Below the pieces are notes generated by a model that was given only the letters and a program-made list of their open reading frames with translations, was not told the origin of the DNA and did not search any database. This document shows positions 44,830 through 56,350 of a stretch of 64,000 bases of DNA, in pieces (positions within the stretch are counted from its first letter, which is position 1; each line of letters begins with the position of its first letter). Source of the stretch: Caprella mutica (taxonomy: Eukaryota; Arthropoda; Malacostraca; Amphipoda; Caprellidae); contig CANNZV010003187.1 of NCBI GenBank assembly GCA_947561585.1, positions 37,142-101,141 of the forward strand. The letters are read 5' to 3'. Both the position numbers and the translations under genes were made by a program.

Positions 44830-46020
44830 ATTTATTTGCTGGTGCTGGCTTCTCATCGCCACCAGCTCGAGTTCACTCACCTCACCTCCACACATCCACC
44901 TTCCGCAGGGCCCTACCCCCTATCCCCCATCTCACACCCCTCACCCCACTGACAACTCACCAACAAACCTCACCCTGGCCATCCAGACCACATCCAAAAA
45001 CCTACAAACCTCCCCACCATCTAAACTTCCAAATGAAATCACCCCCTCCATCGTTCTCACCCCATATCCATGAATTAAATAGTTAGGAGGATACTCGCAC
45101 TTGAAAATGACACGAAAGTGTGACGTCACTTGGTATACAGATATTCGCATCGGAAATATTTGGTTGAAGATCTTCATGAAATAACTTTTGATTACTTGGT
45201 CAAATATATAATTAAATACATCGTAAATGTTGATATATAATTAATTAATTATATATATACCTTATACTGAGATCATTTATTGAATTTAGCTCAGATAATA
45301 TTCAATAATAATTGGATTTGGGTCGACTACGATCGATTGTGTATTCTCCAACAATGATGGAAATTGAAGAACTATAGAGAGTAAATTTTAATATAAAAAT
45401 GTAGGTATATGAACTATTTATCACGATAAAATTAATATGGTAAAATATATATACCTAATTAATATTTGTTGGCGGATTTCTTCAATTAAGGAATGAATGA
45501 AAATCATAGATCACAAACTTTATATTGTTGTTCATAATATATACAAATGAATAAAAAAAGAAAACTGTATAGAATAAAGTAGCTTTTGAGAACACTGCAT
45601 TGAATAGGCATTATAGCTGACAAGATAGATATAGACTCAAAATAAACAATACAAGAACCTGAAATCGTATTCCAAGTGACGTCACATTATTTTTCTTTGT
45701 CGGTGTTTCTGTCGAGTGCGAGTATCCTTCTAACTATTTAATTCATGCCCATACCTACGCATATTCCCTCCAACTCTGGGCACTCAAGGATGAAGTGCTC
45801 CAAGGTACGTACGTCTCCTCCTCTGCTCCACACACCCATCCTCACCGCCCCAGAACCTTGACCTCCACCCCTAGTCCCCAACCTCAAAGTGTTGCTCCTC
45901 ACTCTGAAGAGCAACTGTGCTCCTCAGCTGTTGTCATACGACTCCCCCCTATTCCATCCTATAATGAACAAGTGTTGACTTTCCGTTCACCGCCATCCTC
46001 CACCAAATCAACTCAATAGG
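44830..46020 (-). pseudogene. LINE tail (C-terminal region), split by a MITE
   Basis: On the minus strand, 45,748-46,020 reads into VRTLEHFILECPELEG, the H-x3-C part of the C-terminal motif common in LINE ORF2 proteins. The sequence continues beyond the MITE at 44,940-45,068 (VRTMEGVISFGSLDGGEV, then VCRFLDVVWMARVRF). C-rich on the plus strand, unlike the AT-rich surroundings. No RT part remains. Confidence 0.55.
45073..45743. mobile_element. 671-bp MITE with CATG flanks
   Basis: Inverted ends AATTAAATAGTTAGGAGG and AATTAAATAGTTAGAAGG, then ATACTCGCACT, with a further inner pair (tgacgtcacttgg / ccaagtgacgtca, imperfect spacing). CATG lies on both sides. Removing it restores continuity of the LINE tail, which supports the borders. 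Confidence 0.75.
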
Positions 46021-46129
46021 ATTATATTCACTAATAGTCTATAAGCCTTGTTGTCAACCTGATTATCTTCTCAGATTACGGAAGGTTGTATTTTAGGCTG
46101 AATTTATTAATTATTTATTTTAGGCGGCA

Positions 46130-46530
46130 TTTATTTATTATCATCCCACCAATTTGGTGGGATGATTAGTCAATATCCAGAAACGATTTGGTAAGTTCAT
46201 CTGGGAGAGATAGGGTCAAAGATCAAGGTACGTCATTTATAACTTAATAACTCAAGAAGTTTAGAACCAAATTGTCTGACATTTTGTGGAATGATTGGTC
46301 ATTATCCAGGAACCATTTTATTAGATTTTGGGAGTGAACGGGTTAATGGTCAAAGGTTAAGATTAAGGTCATTTATTACTCAAAAAGTATTTAGCCAATT
46401 ATCTTCAATTTGGTGTGACGATTGGTCATTATCCAGGAACCATTTTGTTAGATTTTGGGAGTGAACAGGTTTAAGGTCTAGGTTATTTATAAGCGGTGGC
46501 GAAGGTACGCGCTCTATGAGTGCACGACGT
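46130..46530 (+). repeat. Dispersed repeat with three internal units of about 115 bp
   Basis: Each unit has gatgattggtcattatccag-type sequence, aaccattttgttagatttt, then gtcaaaggt and ttattactcaa. It ends ataagcggtggcga, then gcgctct. The inverse of this family is at 58,785-59,085. Confidence 0.65.
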
Positions 46531-47589
46531 CTAGTTATGATTGTTGAGTCTTTCGGTCCAAGCATTTTTTTGTTGCTTAAATCAAAAAGGCTAAAGTTTC
46601 TTATCATTTTACTGCAAGCCCCATCCAATTTGATAGCATATTTTTAATTTTATATGCTTTTAAAGATTTTTAGAATCAAAACTCTACATAACCTATTTTA
46701 CTTCGGACTTCGTAATTTTCAGTCTGAAGAAGAAGAATGTACACCATTTGTTTTGATTGTCAACTATAGGTACCTATCAGCCATTAGGTTTAATAACTTC
46801 ATTTAGTATTCGTTTAAAGGTATAATATTGGATAAACGTTTTATAGAAACGTTTATGTACAATTTAGGAATCAATTTATATCTTAAACGAAAGCCAAAAA
46901 CGCATTGTTTGTTTATAAAATCTAAATTTGAAATCAAAACAAAGAGTGTACAATCTTATTTCTCAGTTTCAGATTAGTGATTCGCTTAATTGTTGGTATC
47001 AGAGAATTAAAAACTTTTAAAAGCAATTATAAAATATATACCGAACCGAATTGTATGCGGTTTGCAGAATAATGATCCTAGACCTTAATTCTATATTTTT
47101 ATGTAATAAACTCATTTTTTTCTCCGGAGCCTGGAGAGGAACTTCAACATTATCCGCACTTGCATACATGATGGCAAATTTGAATCCAGGTTCAAGGCCA
47201 TCCATAGTGTATTAGTAGCAGAATTCTTTAAACCCGTATATATGTTCCAAAAATTCAACAGTTAAATAAAAGAAAGAAGATCTAGTGCGTCAAATTTCCA
47301 TTAGAAATATTTTTTAACATAATATGATAGATGAACATTCGGTAATGCTCCTTCTTCTTCACAATTTTGGTGGCTTCAAACCAGAGTCTAAAGACCACCT
47401 AAAGCTGTTGGATAACCAGGATGTTTATTCCGTTCTGCCTGGAAACTTCTAGGATTAAAACAATATTAAAAGGTATGCAGAATTCAATCAAAAGTGGTAA
47501 GATTGATATAGGGAACAAAAATATAATATAGGAAAAAAAAATAAAAAAGTCTAAATAAAACAAAAGATAACATGTTTTAACAATATATA
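46531..47589. other. AT-rich stretch
   Basis: Short open frames only (46,380-46,628 and 47,017-47,205 on the minus strand), with no motif I recognise. Confidence 0.4.
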
Positions 47590-48085
47590 CAGACTCAACT
47601 ACCAGGTTCTCTTCCACATCTTCACCCTACTGACAGCAAGATGAAGAGTGTACTGGGACAGACACAACTACCAGGTTCTCTTCCACATCTTCACCCTACT
47701 GACAGCAAGATGAAGAGTGTACTGGGATAGACACAGCTACCAGGTTCTCTTCCACATCTTCACCTTACTGACAGCAAGATGAAGAGTGTCATGGGACAGA
47801 CACAGCTACCAGGTTCTCTTCCACATCTTCACCTTACTGACAGCAAGATGAAGAGTGTACTGGGAGAGACACAACTACCAGGTTCTCTTCCACATCCTCA
47901 CCCTACTGACAGCAAGATGAAGAGTGTACTGGGAGAGACACAACTACCAGGTTCTCTTCCACATCCTCACCCTACTGACAGCAAGATGAAGAGTGTACTG
48001 GGAGAGACACAACTACCAGGTTCTCTTCCACATCCTCACCTTACTGACAGCAAGATGAAGAGTGTACTAGGAAAGAGACAATTAA
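47590..48085. repeat. 69-bp minisatellite, about 7 copies
   Basis: Unit ctaccaggttctcttccaca ... ctgacagcaagatgaagag ... tgtactgggacagacacaa. 69 is a multiple of three, so a 106-codon frame runs through it; no separate gene is inferred. It abuts the 3' side of LINE 2. Confidence 0.9.
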
Positions 48086-48361
48086 ATAGAGTCTCTTGAC
48101 TGGTTCATATCCCATTAATATGGGTTGAACCTTAACCCACCCTTTATTAGAGGACCTAGCTTACCTACCATGTTAAGGTTCAAGAATCACATAAGTGAAA
48201 TTAGTTTAATAATATAAATGCTAGGTCCCCTTTAGCTTGCAACAACATTTACTGTGTAAATGTTGTTACAAAAATATATAAATAGCTACAGTTTAAAAAT
48301 TTTTCCAGACATTAATACATAATTAATAACTAATTTAGGTATCTACATTTGAATTTTTTCA

Positions 48362-51300
48362 TCAAACTCTCCCCCCAAGGAGAATATTAGTCATGTTTAA
48401 TGTCACTCCAAGTTGTCCAAGATTATTTTGTAGTTCAGTTCTAATATCACTGAATTCTACACATTGCATCAGGAAATGCTCCACAGTGTCACACTGCCCA
48501 CAATAGTCACATCTATCAGACTCACTCATCTCAAATCGATGCAAGTAACTATTAACACCCACATGACCAATGCGAAGCCTTGCAGAGACTGTTTCCTGAA
48601 GCCTTGATTTCATTCCAAGCCATAGTCTGTATTTTGGTCTTTCTTGGTGACTACTCAGGAATCTACCTTTTTGAGTAGACAGAACCTTTTCTTTCCAAAG
48701 TCTAACCCAATAGTTGAAGAAATGAGCTTTAATCTGTATCACTATCTCGTCATAGCAAAGGGAACTCAGAGTAGAAAATAAGTTGGAATGACCCTGGTTT
48801 GCTGCTCTATCAGCTACCTCATTGCCAATTATTCCAATATGGCCTCGCACCCACTGCAACTCAACTCTCTGTCTTAGGTTTAACAGTTGATCCTGGATCT
48901 TATGAGCAATATGTCTATAAGATGGGTTTGTAGAGTTTCTAACAATAAATAGAGCTGATTTTGAATCAGTTAAAATGACAAAATGTCTATGGAAGAACTG
49001 AGGATTATTTTCAATAAATTCTAGAGCTTTGTGCAATCCAAACAGCTCCGAACCAAGAACAGTGTGTTGTGGGTTCAATTTAAATGATGTAGCCACATTC
49101 AATGAGGGAACATAATATATCCCTGCTGATGTTGAACCATCCTCCAGTTTAGAGCCGTCTGTATATATCTCTATATAATCTTCAAACTTTTGATTCTTAG
49201 CTTCAGAGAACATGGCTAATTTAGTTCTGTTGTCAGAGACATTCTGTTCTCCATCAAACATATCCATATGTATTATAGAACACAAGTCAATTTCTGGTGA
49301 AACAGGTGATAGGTATGATGTTGGTACTCTCTTTGTAATAGGGAGACCAATGTCAGTGAAGATAGACTTTGCTCGTAGTGTAAAACAGTTATTGTTACCA
49401 AGAGGAATGATGCCCATTTCTTGAGAGATTTCTGCTTTATCACTATTTACTGGAGAAAACATCATTTTAGAGAACCATTTGATGAATAAAAGTTGAAATC
49501 TCAGATCAATCGGCATAATGTAGGATTCAACTTCTAATGACATGATTGGTGAGGTTTTCCTTGCCCCCAAGATTGTTCTGAGGGCACCATTCTGGATTGT
49601 ATTTAGCTTTTGGATTTGGACTTTTGTTAATTTATCTAAAATAATGCTACCGTATTCAAGCTTACTTCTGATAAAACTGATGTAAACTCTCCTCAGCAAG
49701 TTCCTTGATGCTCCCCATTTGTTTGAAGATATGGACCTAAGGATGCATAATCTTCTTGAGCAGTCATCTTTAAGAGTTTTGATGTGGGCATTAAAAGAAA
49801 GTCTTGGTGCATCAAAGATGACTCCAAGGACTCTCTGGTTTTCCTTTCTACTTATATTCTGGTTCAAAATTGAAAGATTAACATGTGGTATAGATCTCTT
49901 ATTGGTGAATATCTGAAATGCACACTTATTAGGGTTAATTTTAAATTTCCACATATCTAACCATGCAGTTAAAGTATCTAAATAAAGTTGCATATTTGTA
50001 GAGGCTTCTTCAGCAGTTTTTGCACTGCAAAATAAAGTTATGTCATCCGCATATGAAAGCACCTTCAGATCATCCGACTTGGGAATATCACTTAACATGG
50101 CATTAAAAAGTATTGGAGATAGGACTGCACCTTGAGGTAGCCCTCTAGTCAAGACCCTTTTTTCTGAAAGTTCTTTGCCCACTCTAACCCTAACAGATCT
50201 ATTAGTGAGATAATCTGTCAGCCATCTAAGAAGAAAAACATTGGTGCCAATTTCCTTCAATTTGTATAACAGGCCTTCATGCCACACACAATCATATGCA
50301 CTATCTAAATCAAGATAAACTATAATGCATATATTTTTCTTCTCTCTATTCAGATTAATCAAGTGCTTAAGGATGGCTAAAGTGTCAACAGTGCTACGGC
50401 ATTTTCTGAAGCCACTTTGTGTAGGAGGAAATGCCAACTGGGTTTCGAAAAAGTGTTCTATCCTTTGTTTGATCACCCTTTCCATGAGTTTTCCCATGCA
50501 TGACATCATGGATATGGGCCTGTAGGAAGAAATAACTGAAGGGTCCTTTCCTGGTTTTGGGATAGAACAGATAACTCCATCCTTCCAATCCTGAGGTACT
50601 GATCCACTGAAGAGACTTGAATTAAATAGATAAGTAATTTCACTTAAAATGTTAGGATGGACACGTTTCAGGAAAGAATTACATAGTAGATCTTGTCCAG
50701 GAGCAGTGTTTTTCAATTTTATCAAACACTTCAACACTTCTGATTCAGATATTGGATTGTAGTCAATATTTACAATATCAAAGATTGAAGTCCTTGCTTC
50801 TGCACCATGTTCAGTTTGATATCTTGAAAAATGGCCAACCAACATATTAGCCTTATCAACATTAGATGCAAATACATTTCCTATCGGCATGTTCAATTTT
50901 GGAGGAGTCCCATTGATAGCTTTGATGGTCTTCCAGACCTTTGCAGATGGAGTGTTACTCGTGAGAGTGGTGGCAAATTTCTTCCAGCAGTTCCTTTTCT
51001 TTTTCCTAGTAATATATTTAACAATAGCCTGTAGTTTTTTTAAATTTAACAAATTCTGTAATGTGGGGTGTTGTACTAATTGATATTTTGCATTGTTACG
51101 ACTTTGAACAGCCTCCCTACACTCTGTATCCCACCATGGAGTGTATCTTTTTATTTGTTTTTTGCCTTTAGATTTTGGAATATATGTATTTTATACTTCT
51201 ATTATTCTATCTGTCAGATTCTTATTATGGGTATTGGGGTCAAGTGGGAGATAACATTGATGTTCATTATTATTACCAAGTTCCTTAACCCAACCTTTCC

Positions 51301-52050
51301 AATCAGCTTTTCTGAGTTGCCATCTAACATTGGTTTCTAGATCACTTTTTGGGACAGAAACTCCTATATCAATTTCAATAGGGAAATGGTCACTTCCCAA
51401 GTCCTGTCCCCTAGTGAAGTTAGCATTATTTGATAGGCTTTGAGCAGTGATGCATAAATCTAGACACGAGGTTCTGCCAGTAAAATTATTTATATAAGTT
51501 GGTGAATCAATATCATTCAAAATGCTTACATTGAGATTTTCCAAAATGAATTCTATATTTTTCCTGTGCTATTACTCCTACCCTGAATATCCCATACTGG
51601 AGAGTGTGCATTAAAATCCCCTATCATGATGCTGCGATTTCCTAAAATATCTAGATAGTATCTGAATTCAGGGACAATAATGGTTTTATGACGATTATAT
51701 AAATTTGCTAATCTAATTTTCCCTAGATTTGATGCTATTTCTATTATCTGTAGTTCCAGAACACCATTTTGAAATGGAACAAAATTAATCTCTTGAAAAT
51801 TGATGTCATTTCTAATTAATAGGGCTAAGCCCCCTTTTTCACCAGCACGATGCTTCCATATTGGAGTATATCCTACAAATTTTGGCTCCTTGTCCTTTAC
51901 CATTGTTTCGCAGAGGCACATAATATCTGGTTTTTTAGTGTATAGATAGATTTTAATTTCAGAGAGTTTATTATTAAGAGAGTTACAGTTGAGTTGGAAA
52001 ATTGATAAGGATTTTTCTAAATGTTCTGACCTCTTTAGTTTGTTGAGCAT
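48362..52050 (-). pseudogene. LINE 2 ORF2: endonuclease, RT and RNase H
   Basis: About 1,229 codons from ATG at 52,050. The endonuclease has FQLNCNSLNNK, MCLCETMV, GGLALLIRND, MIGDFNAHSPVWD and LGSDHFPI. The RT has SYRPISMMSCMGKLMERV, QSGFRKCRSTVDTL, YLDLDSAYDCVWH, GLPQGAVLSPILF and the catalytic YADD. RNase H has all four acidic sites (YTDGSK, LGSELFGLHKAL, LTDSKSAL, GNEVADRAA), with HIGIIGNE. The C-terminus has CDYCGQCDTVEHFLMQC. Damage is limited to a one-base shift near 51,560 and an in-frame TAA at 51,191-51,193; the last 896 codons are clean. Confidence 0.9.
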
Positions 52051-52077
52051 TTGAGAATCTGTTATTGGAAGAGGAAT

Positions 52078-52720
52078 TTAGGATTTTTTATTTTTGCAGG
52101 CACGTTCTATAGAGGATCTACCCGATTCCCTTTCACTCTTCTTTCTTTTTTTCTTATTCTTTTTTTTGGTGGCTCTACTGCTTCTAATTTCCACCTCTGA
52201 TGATAATACACCCAGCTCTGACTCAGATTGAGTACTCAAATCTTCATTATTAGCTGATGTATGGTCCAATTTTTTCAATTGTCTGGCAATGGCTATGTCA
52301 AGTTTCTCTGATGTTTTAGGTTCTAGTTGGAAGGACTTGAACAACTCTTTCAGGCACTCAGAAATTCCAACCAAGAATTCTGAAATGCATTCCTTCACTA
52401 TCTTTTTGCACTCACTGCGCAAAGTTGAATCTATTGATGGTTTAGGTGATTTTCCTTTAACTATGTTACTGTAAGTCTGTTCTTGATTCACTGATGACAA
52501 AGGAATTAGGTTTTCTCTATCATTATTAGAGTTCACTATGTTATGAATTTCCTTTGTATTTACTGTCAATTATTTTTTTCGCATTGAAAAATGAATTTCC
52601 TTTTTTGACTAGGTTTGAAATTTCTAGTGATTTTTTGTTGTATATAGGTACATTCTTTAGAGCTTGCAACATGTTTGCCATTACAATTAGCACACTTCGG
52701 TGACCCTGAGTTTGGACAAT
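52078..52720 (-). pseudogene. LINE 2 ORF1 (Gag-like), truncated and shifted
   Basis: 52,570-52,715 encodes a zinc knuckle (KCANCNGKHVASSKEC) and a basic tail that runs into a stop. The next frame (52,078-52,569) has a polar, Ser/Glu/Lys-rich C-terminus with KKKNKKKRKKSERESGRSS. Both fit the end of a Jockey/I-type ORF1 protein that binds element RNA. The N-terminal part is missing. Confidence 0.7.
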
Positions 52721-52779
52721 TTGAGTGAGAGAAGTGAGTATTCAGTGAGATGAGAGAATTGAAATGAGAGAAGTGAGCA

Positions 52780-52975
52780 ATGGAAGATTATGGTGGGCGA
52801 TGAAAGATTATGGTGGGCAATAAAAGATTATGGTGAGCAATGAAAGATTATGGTGGGCAATGAAAGATTATGGTGGCAGTGAAAGATTATGGTGGGCAAT
52901 GAAAGATTATGGTGGGCAATGAAAGATTATGGTGGGCAATGAAAGATTATGGTGGGCAATGAAATATTATGGTAT
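52780..52975. repeat. 20-bp tandem repeat, about 10 copies
   Basis: Unit gcaatgaaagattatggtgg with few changes, preceded by a short gagtgagagaagtgag tract (52,720-52,780). Confidence 0.9.
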
Positions 52976-53757
52976 ACTCTCATAATCTCATATAGAATTT
53001 AATTTTAAATTAAACTTAATTTTTTTTAATTAAACTTCATTTTTTAAATTAAAGTTGAACTATTTTAAATTAAAGTAGACTTATTTTAAATTACACTTGA
53101 CTTATTTTAAATTATTTATTGAAATGATAATTTAATTGAAAAAAAAATTATATTAATTTCAATTGAAACAAAAAAATTCCCTTCAAAATTGGTATGTTGG
53201 CCACCATTAATTTGGCATTAAAGTTATCATTAACAAATAGAGCTATCGAAATGTTAAAGTCACCGCTTTACTTTTAGAGAAAACGATGTTGGTCTAGTAG
53301 GAAACTACTGAAGTGAGTTTCTTACTAGACCAAACAAACTTGGGACGTAACTCTGGTCTACTACGAGGTTTTGCTATATACGAATTTATCTCAAGTTTGC
53401 AAAATTAGGAAAAAAAGAATGGAAACGAATTGAACTGAATGGCTTGGAAAAGGGGCTAATATTTCTAAAAGATGTTTTCTTATGCAGAGAAATTCATAAC
53501 TGCATCATAGTCTCACCAATGTAAGTGGACTGATACATGAGTATTTATAAATGAGACCAGAAGACAGTAAATGCACGATTTTATATTTATAAGGGAAAAA
53601 TTGGTTTAATACTTCAATACTTGAATCACACAAAAAAAGAAGAGAAACGAAAATGTCAAATTCAGGAATTGTTAAATTAGGCTTAAGTTGATCGAGTATG
53701 TATGGAGTTTAAGCAATTTATCGATTAGTTTTAACCAGGGAACAGGAACATAAACGG
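52976..53757. other. AT-rich stretch with short direct and inverted repeats
   Basis: Repeated aaattaaa(c/g)tt motifs at 52,990-53,120. A hairpin at 53,289-53,333 (TTGGTCTAGTAGGAAACT / AGTTTCTTACTAGACCAA, one mismatch). No gene. Confidence 0.5.
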
Positions 53758-54267
53758 GTAGGGGAGAACCGGGAGCATTCGGACACTTTTGGGGAAAACT
53801 GAATAATTCGTAAACTAATTCGAATTTTACTATATAAACATTTCTGTAAGTAGATAAATCATTTAACTTCAATTTTATTAAGACTGTTTTACAGTTTAAA
53901 CCTTCATTCGAAAGTTATAAGACAAAATGTAAGAGAGGTTCAAGTGTCCGAATGCTCCTTCCTAGAGGGAGACTTCGGACAAGCTGCATGGGGAGGATGA
54001 TTCGGACACCATAAAAATGGTTAAAACATTGAAAATTTGGGTAATTAAACGATAGGATTGAATTCGGATCTACTAATTTAATTGAAATACACCATAATGA
54101 CTTGTTATTCAGAGTAATAATAATTCATCGTATTTGAAATTTTATCATAATAATATTATTGTAATGATTGAACATTTTCTCTAACAAAATAGAAATAGCA
54201 CATGAGTAATCACTGTGAAATTGCCCGTATATTTAATTGCTAAATATCAAAACAAATGGTATAACTA

Positions 54268-55520
54268 GGGGAGGATGGTCATCAATGGGACACTGGGAAC
54301 AATGGGACATGCTGAATAACTTTTTTATTTGAGGGTAATTTGTAACAAAATCTTAGTTTAAATTAGGCATACTTCAATGCATTCACTCGCATTGCATTCA
54401 TCGGTTGGGGTGCAGTCAGCTCTGTGTAAAAGTGAAAACGTGTTTTAGAGGTGGGAAAACTGAATTTTTCGTACTTTGTTTCAATTTTTATAAATCTTGT
54501 TATTTAACATATAAGCTTACGGTATTTTTCTACAATATTAAATAATATGTAAAATATGATCATATGAAAGGATTGCCTTTATACTTTTGTAGTTGAGCCG
54601 CTATACCCAAATGTTTTCAAAATGGCGTCATGGTGATCATTGGGACAGAAAATTTGGTTAACAATGGGACAGTGCCCTATTGTCAACCAAACCGTCTAGT
54701 TAATCCATATGAATCATAAATATCTAGTTTTGATACAATAACGTGAACTGTAGCTTCAGGGCTTCTTGTAGAAACAGAGCTTCCAGCTGAAACGGGATTT
54801 TCGACAATGTTTAAGGGCTTTAGCAATCTGAGGTCATCACAAAGCACTGCATTGAAAACAAATTTCACAAATAAAAGAAAAAGACGCAGCATGATTGCAA
54901 CTGATACACCAGAGAAAGAAGAGGTTTTTGCTGGTGTCACTAAGGATAAGGCCTTCGAAATCACTTCATAAAGTATCCGCCGTAGATGGCCTGTGAATTA
55001 TTGTTTTTGGTCTGGTATGGAACTCTTAATTTAACTGATCCATTCGTCTGAAGAACTTAAATGTCTACCGAAAACGTAGTCTGTTTTCGTAGCATGAAAA
55101 AGATAAATACGAAATATTGATGTTAGGCGAAGATTCAAGTGCAATGAGCTTAATTTTCCAAATGTTCCTGACGTGGCCTCGGTGAAACTAGAGGACATTA
55201 AACTGATATTATATGAATCAACTAAGTGTGGGACAACATAAAGAGATAATTCGAACTTGAAATTGGCCATAACCTCAACAATAAACAAGTTTGATCAACT
55301 CTCCCATCGTTCCCATTGTTCACCAGTGCTGTTATACAATGGGACAATTTTTTTTATAGTTTTTTTCTAGTCAACAGAATATGTTATATCATTCGAGTTA
55401 GTTTCATTTTATAAAGGAATATCTATATTACACATGGATTTTTTATTTTTCATACTTTGCCCATAGTAAATGGAATATCTATCTTTCTGTGTTTTTGTCC
55501 CATTGATGACCATCCTCCCC
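54268..55520. mobile_element. Inner pogo-like DNA transposon nested in the outer one
   Basis: Inverted ends GGGGAGGATGGTCATCAATG and, at the right end, the same sequence inverted, flanked by TA. It carries a C-terminal transposase fragment on the plus strand. The 1,253-bp length and broken frames show it is defective. Confidence 0.88.
54741..54969 (+). pseudogene. C-terminal fragment of a pogo-like transposase
   Basis: The plus-strand frame has KRKRRSMIATDTPEKEEV and ends at TAA. A basic run followed by (I/M)xTDTPEK is a recurrent feature after the DDE domain in insect pogo-like proteins. The catalytic domain is missing. Confidence 0.55.
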
Positions 55521-55589
55521 TATATCCATTTACTTTGGATATAACTATTTCCTTTTTCTTGGAATTCACCAAAATTAGTAAATTGCATC

Positions 55590-55760
55590 TTAAATATTTC
55601 ATCGAATGTTTAAAGTATAATCCAAAAGTGTAGATCTTGCTACACCTCCAATTTCAGCAGCTTTTCTGACAGATAAACCTTTTTTGAATTAATCAAATGT
55701 TTTTTGAATACCTTCTTTATTACGTCTTCTATCAGTTTTCCTTTTATAATGAAAAGGCAT
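55590..55760 (-). pseudogene. N-terminal psq/HTH fragment of a pogo-like transposase
   Basis: From ATG 55,760: MPFHYKRKTDRRRNKEGIQ, stop, then FKKGLSVRKAAEIGGVARST. This is the psq-type helix-turn-helix (VRxAAxxxGVxRSTL) that binds the transposon ends. An in-frame stop and loss of the downstream DDE domain show it is dead. Confidence 0.75.
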
Positions 55761-56350
55761 GAATACGATCTTAAAATTGTCAAATAAAGACACTAATATT
55801 AAAAGTTGCAACTAATCTTATAAACGAATGCTATGTCAATAAAAATAATCAACTTCAAGTGCAGAATGTCCTTTTTAATAAGAATTAATTCAATAAATTG
55901 TAATGGTCGACAGAATCGGATACAGAGGTAAGGTTCGGATACCGTCCGAACCAACCTCAACAGAAGTGTCCGATTCATCTCGCATGACTCTTCAAAATTA
56001 AAAACATCACCATTTTTCTAATTTCATTTGTATTATTTTTTTAACACACCAAACATAACATAAAATATTGATATAATTCATATCTTTTAGATTTAGAATC
56101 AGTTTCGTGTTCATATATTTAGTCCTCACACGATCTAATTGAATCACGAAAAATTACATCAATATTGAAGAAAACAGTAAATTACACCTCGGGGGCGACA
56201 TACTACATCTCCGCACTGGATCTTTCAAATAGCTGACGGGTAACACCTCGCACACATTCAGTTACAATAAGAGGTTGTTCCAACAATTATAAACGTGTTT
56301 GAACGAGTTGTCCGAACTATCCCTCTGTCCGAATGCTCCCGGTTCTCCCC

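Larger units (their letters stand above)
48100..52720 (-). mobile_element. LINE 2, I-type non-LTR retrotransposon, 5' truncated
   Basis: In the minus direction it has the C-terminal part of ORF1, ORF2 (endonuclease, RT, RNase H, zinc motif) and a 3' UTR of about 260 bp (to roughly 48,100). The 5' end stops within ORF1 at about 52,720, where a 20-bp tandem repeat begins. The presence of RNase H places it near the I/Nimb group. Confidence 0.82.
53761..56350. mobile_element. Outer pogo-like DNA transposon
   Basis: Perfect 25-bp inverted ends starting GGGGAGAACCGGGAGCATTC, flanked by TA on both sides. Inside is a degraded N-terminal transposase domain (55,590-55,760, minus strand). A second pogo-like element has inserted into it (54,268-55,520). 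Without the insertion it would be about 1.34 kb. Confidence 0.88.

Noticed and set aside
47779..48099. 106-codon frame
   Set aside because: Translation of the 69-bp minisatellite only.
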